Below are positions 13,462-13,538 of a stretch of DNA of 13,538 bases, one piece after another. The stretch's first letter is position 1; every line of letters starts with the position of its first letter. The notes below the pieces were generated by a model that saw only the letters and a program-made list of their open reading frames with translations, had not been told where the DNA came from and did not search any database. The stretch is from Trueperaceae bacterium (GTDB lineage Bacteria > Deinococcota > Deinococci > Deinococcales > Trueperaceae): positions 1-13,538 of the forward strand of contig PXAU01000003.1 of the NCBI GenBank assembly GCA_003567075.1, in the 5' to 3' direction. Both the position numbers and the translations under genes were made by a program.

Positions 13462-13538
13462 GCGTCGCTCCGGAGCGGCGTGAGCGGCAGGCCCTGCCGC
13501 GCGGACGACTCGAGTTGATGCGGCCCGTCGACGTCGGC
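13458..13538 (-). CDS. C-terminal end of an unidentified gene (cut by window edge)
   Basis: The last 26 codons of a leftward gene are open to the right edge: they begin DVDGPHQLESSARQGLP and end LTPLRSDA. The stop TGA overlaps the GTG start of the CBS-like gene by 4 bases, the usual sign of translational coupling. A DVDxPxxLxxAxxxG ending is seen in nucleotidyltransferase and guanylyltransferase families such as CofC/MobA-like proteins. That is only a hint, and I do not assign a function from so short a piece. Confidence 0.55.
   Translation of the reverse strand, partial: ADVDGPHQLESSARQGLPLTPLRSDA

Noticed and set aside
12817..13518. Plus-strand frame opposite the CBS-like membrane protein
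   Set aside because: It is Gln/His/Arg-rich with no motif, while the minus frame has helices, paired CBS-like blocks and a coupled start.
1..13538. tRNA, rRNA, riboswitch, insertion sequence or prophage
   Set aside because: I saw no cloverleaf-like segment, rRNA signature, transposase motif, long terminal inverted repeats or recognisable riboswitch core. Reading by eye could miss a small RNA.

Overview
The window is a compact, very GC-rich bacterial chromosome segment with strong G/C third-position bias, frequent GTG starts and little intergenic space. Several genes (hinT, thrB, the RsmC-type methyltransferase, tsaD) begin 6-7 nt after a TANNNT -10 box, which looks like leaderless transcription. 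That style, the gene content and two genes that resemble a cyanobacterial conserved pair suggest Deinococcota, perhaps a Truepera-like lineage. This is an inference, and an actinobacterium or another high-GC phylum is not excluded. I saw no rRNA, tRNA, insertion sequence, prophage or CRISPR array.

Layout. Positions 1-102 (minus) hold the N-terminus of an FAD/NAD(P)-binding oxidoreductase. Positions 103-262 are non-coding and hold a 10-bp inverted repeat and three direct copies of a 16-bp unit. Then come two minus-strand genes, rpmG (cysteine-free, C- type ribosomal protein L33) and a His-rich AztD-like periplasmic metallochaperone. They sit behind a promoter with an overlapping Fur/Zur-type operator (2181-2202). 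Diverging to the right is a tight operon: hinT, a Fur-family regulator (probably Zur), a YibE/F membrane protein, a Yip1-like membrane protein and an alpha/beta-hydrolase-like protein. All junctions are overlaps or gaps under 15 nt. This block, about 260-5912, looks like a zinc-homeostasis locus: the likely regulator sits opposite a zinc-free ribosomal protein variant and a zinc-binding chaperone.

After a convergent terminator region with a 23-bp tandem repeat, the rest is metabolic and housekeeping. It has a PPK2-family polyphosphate kinase (minus), an aldo/keto reductase followed by a fused NAD(P)HX epimerase/dehydratase, thrB, an RsmC-type rRNA methyltransferase (minus), and tsaD divergent from it. 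At the right edge, a small membrane protein with a CBS-like tail overlaps the end of an unidentified gene cut by the window edge.

The most interesting part is the Zur-centred divergon. It has a metallochaperone with an extra N-terminal domain and no AztABC transporter beside it, and its putative regulator is co-transcribed with YibE/F and two uncharacterised membrane or hydrolase genes.
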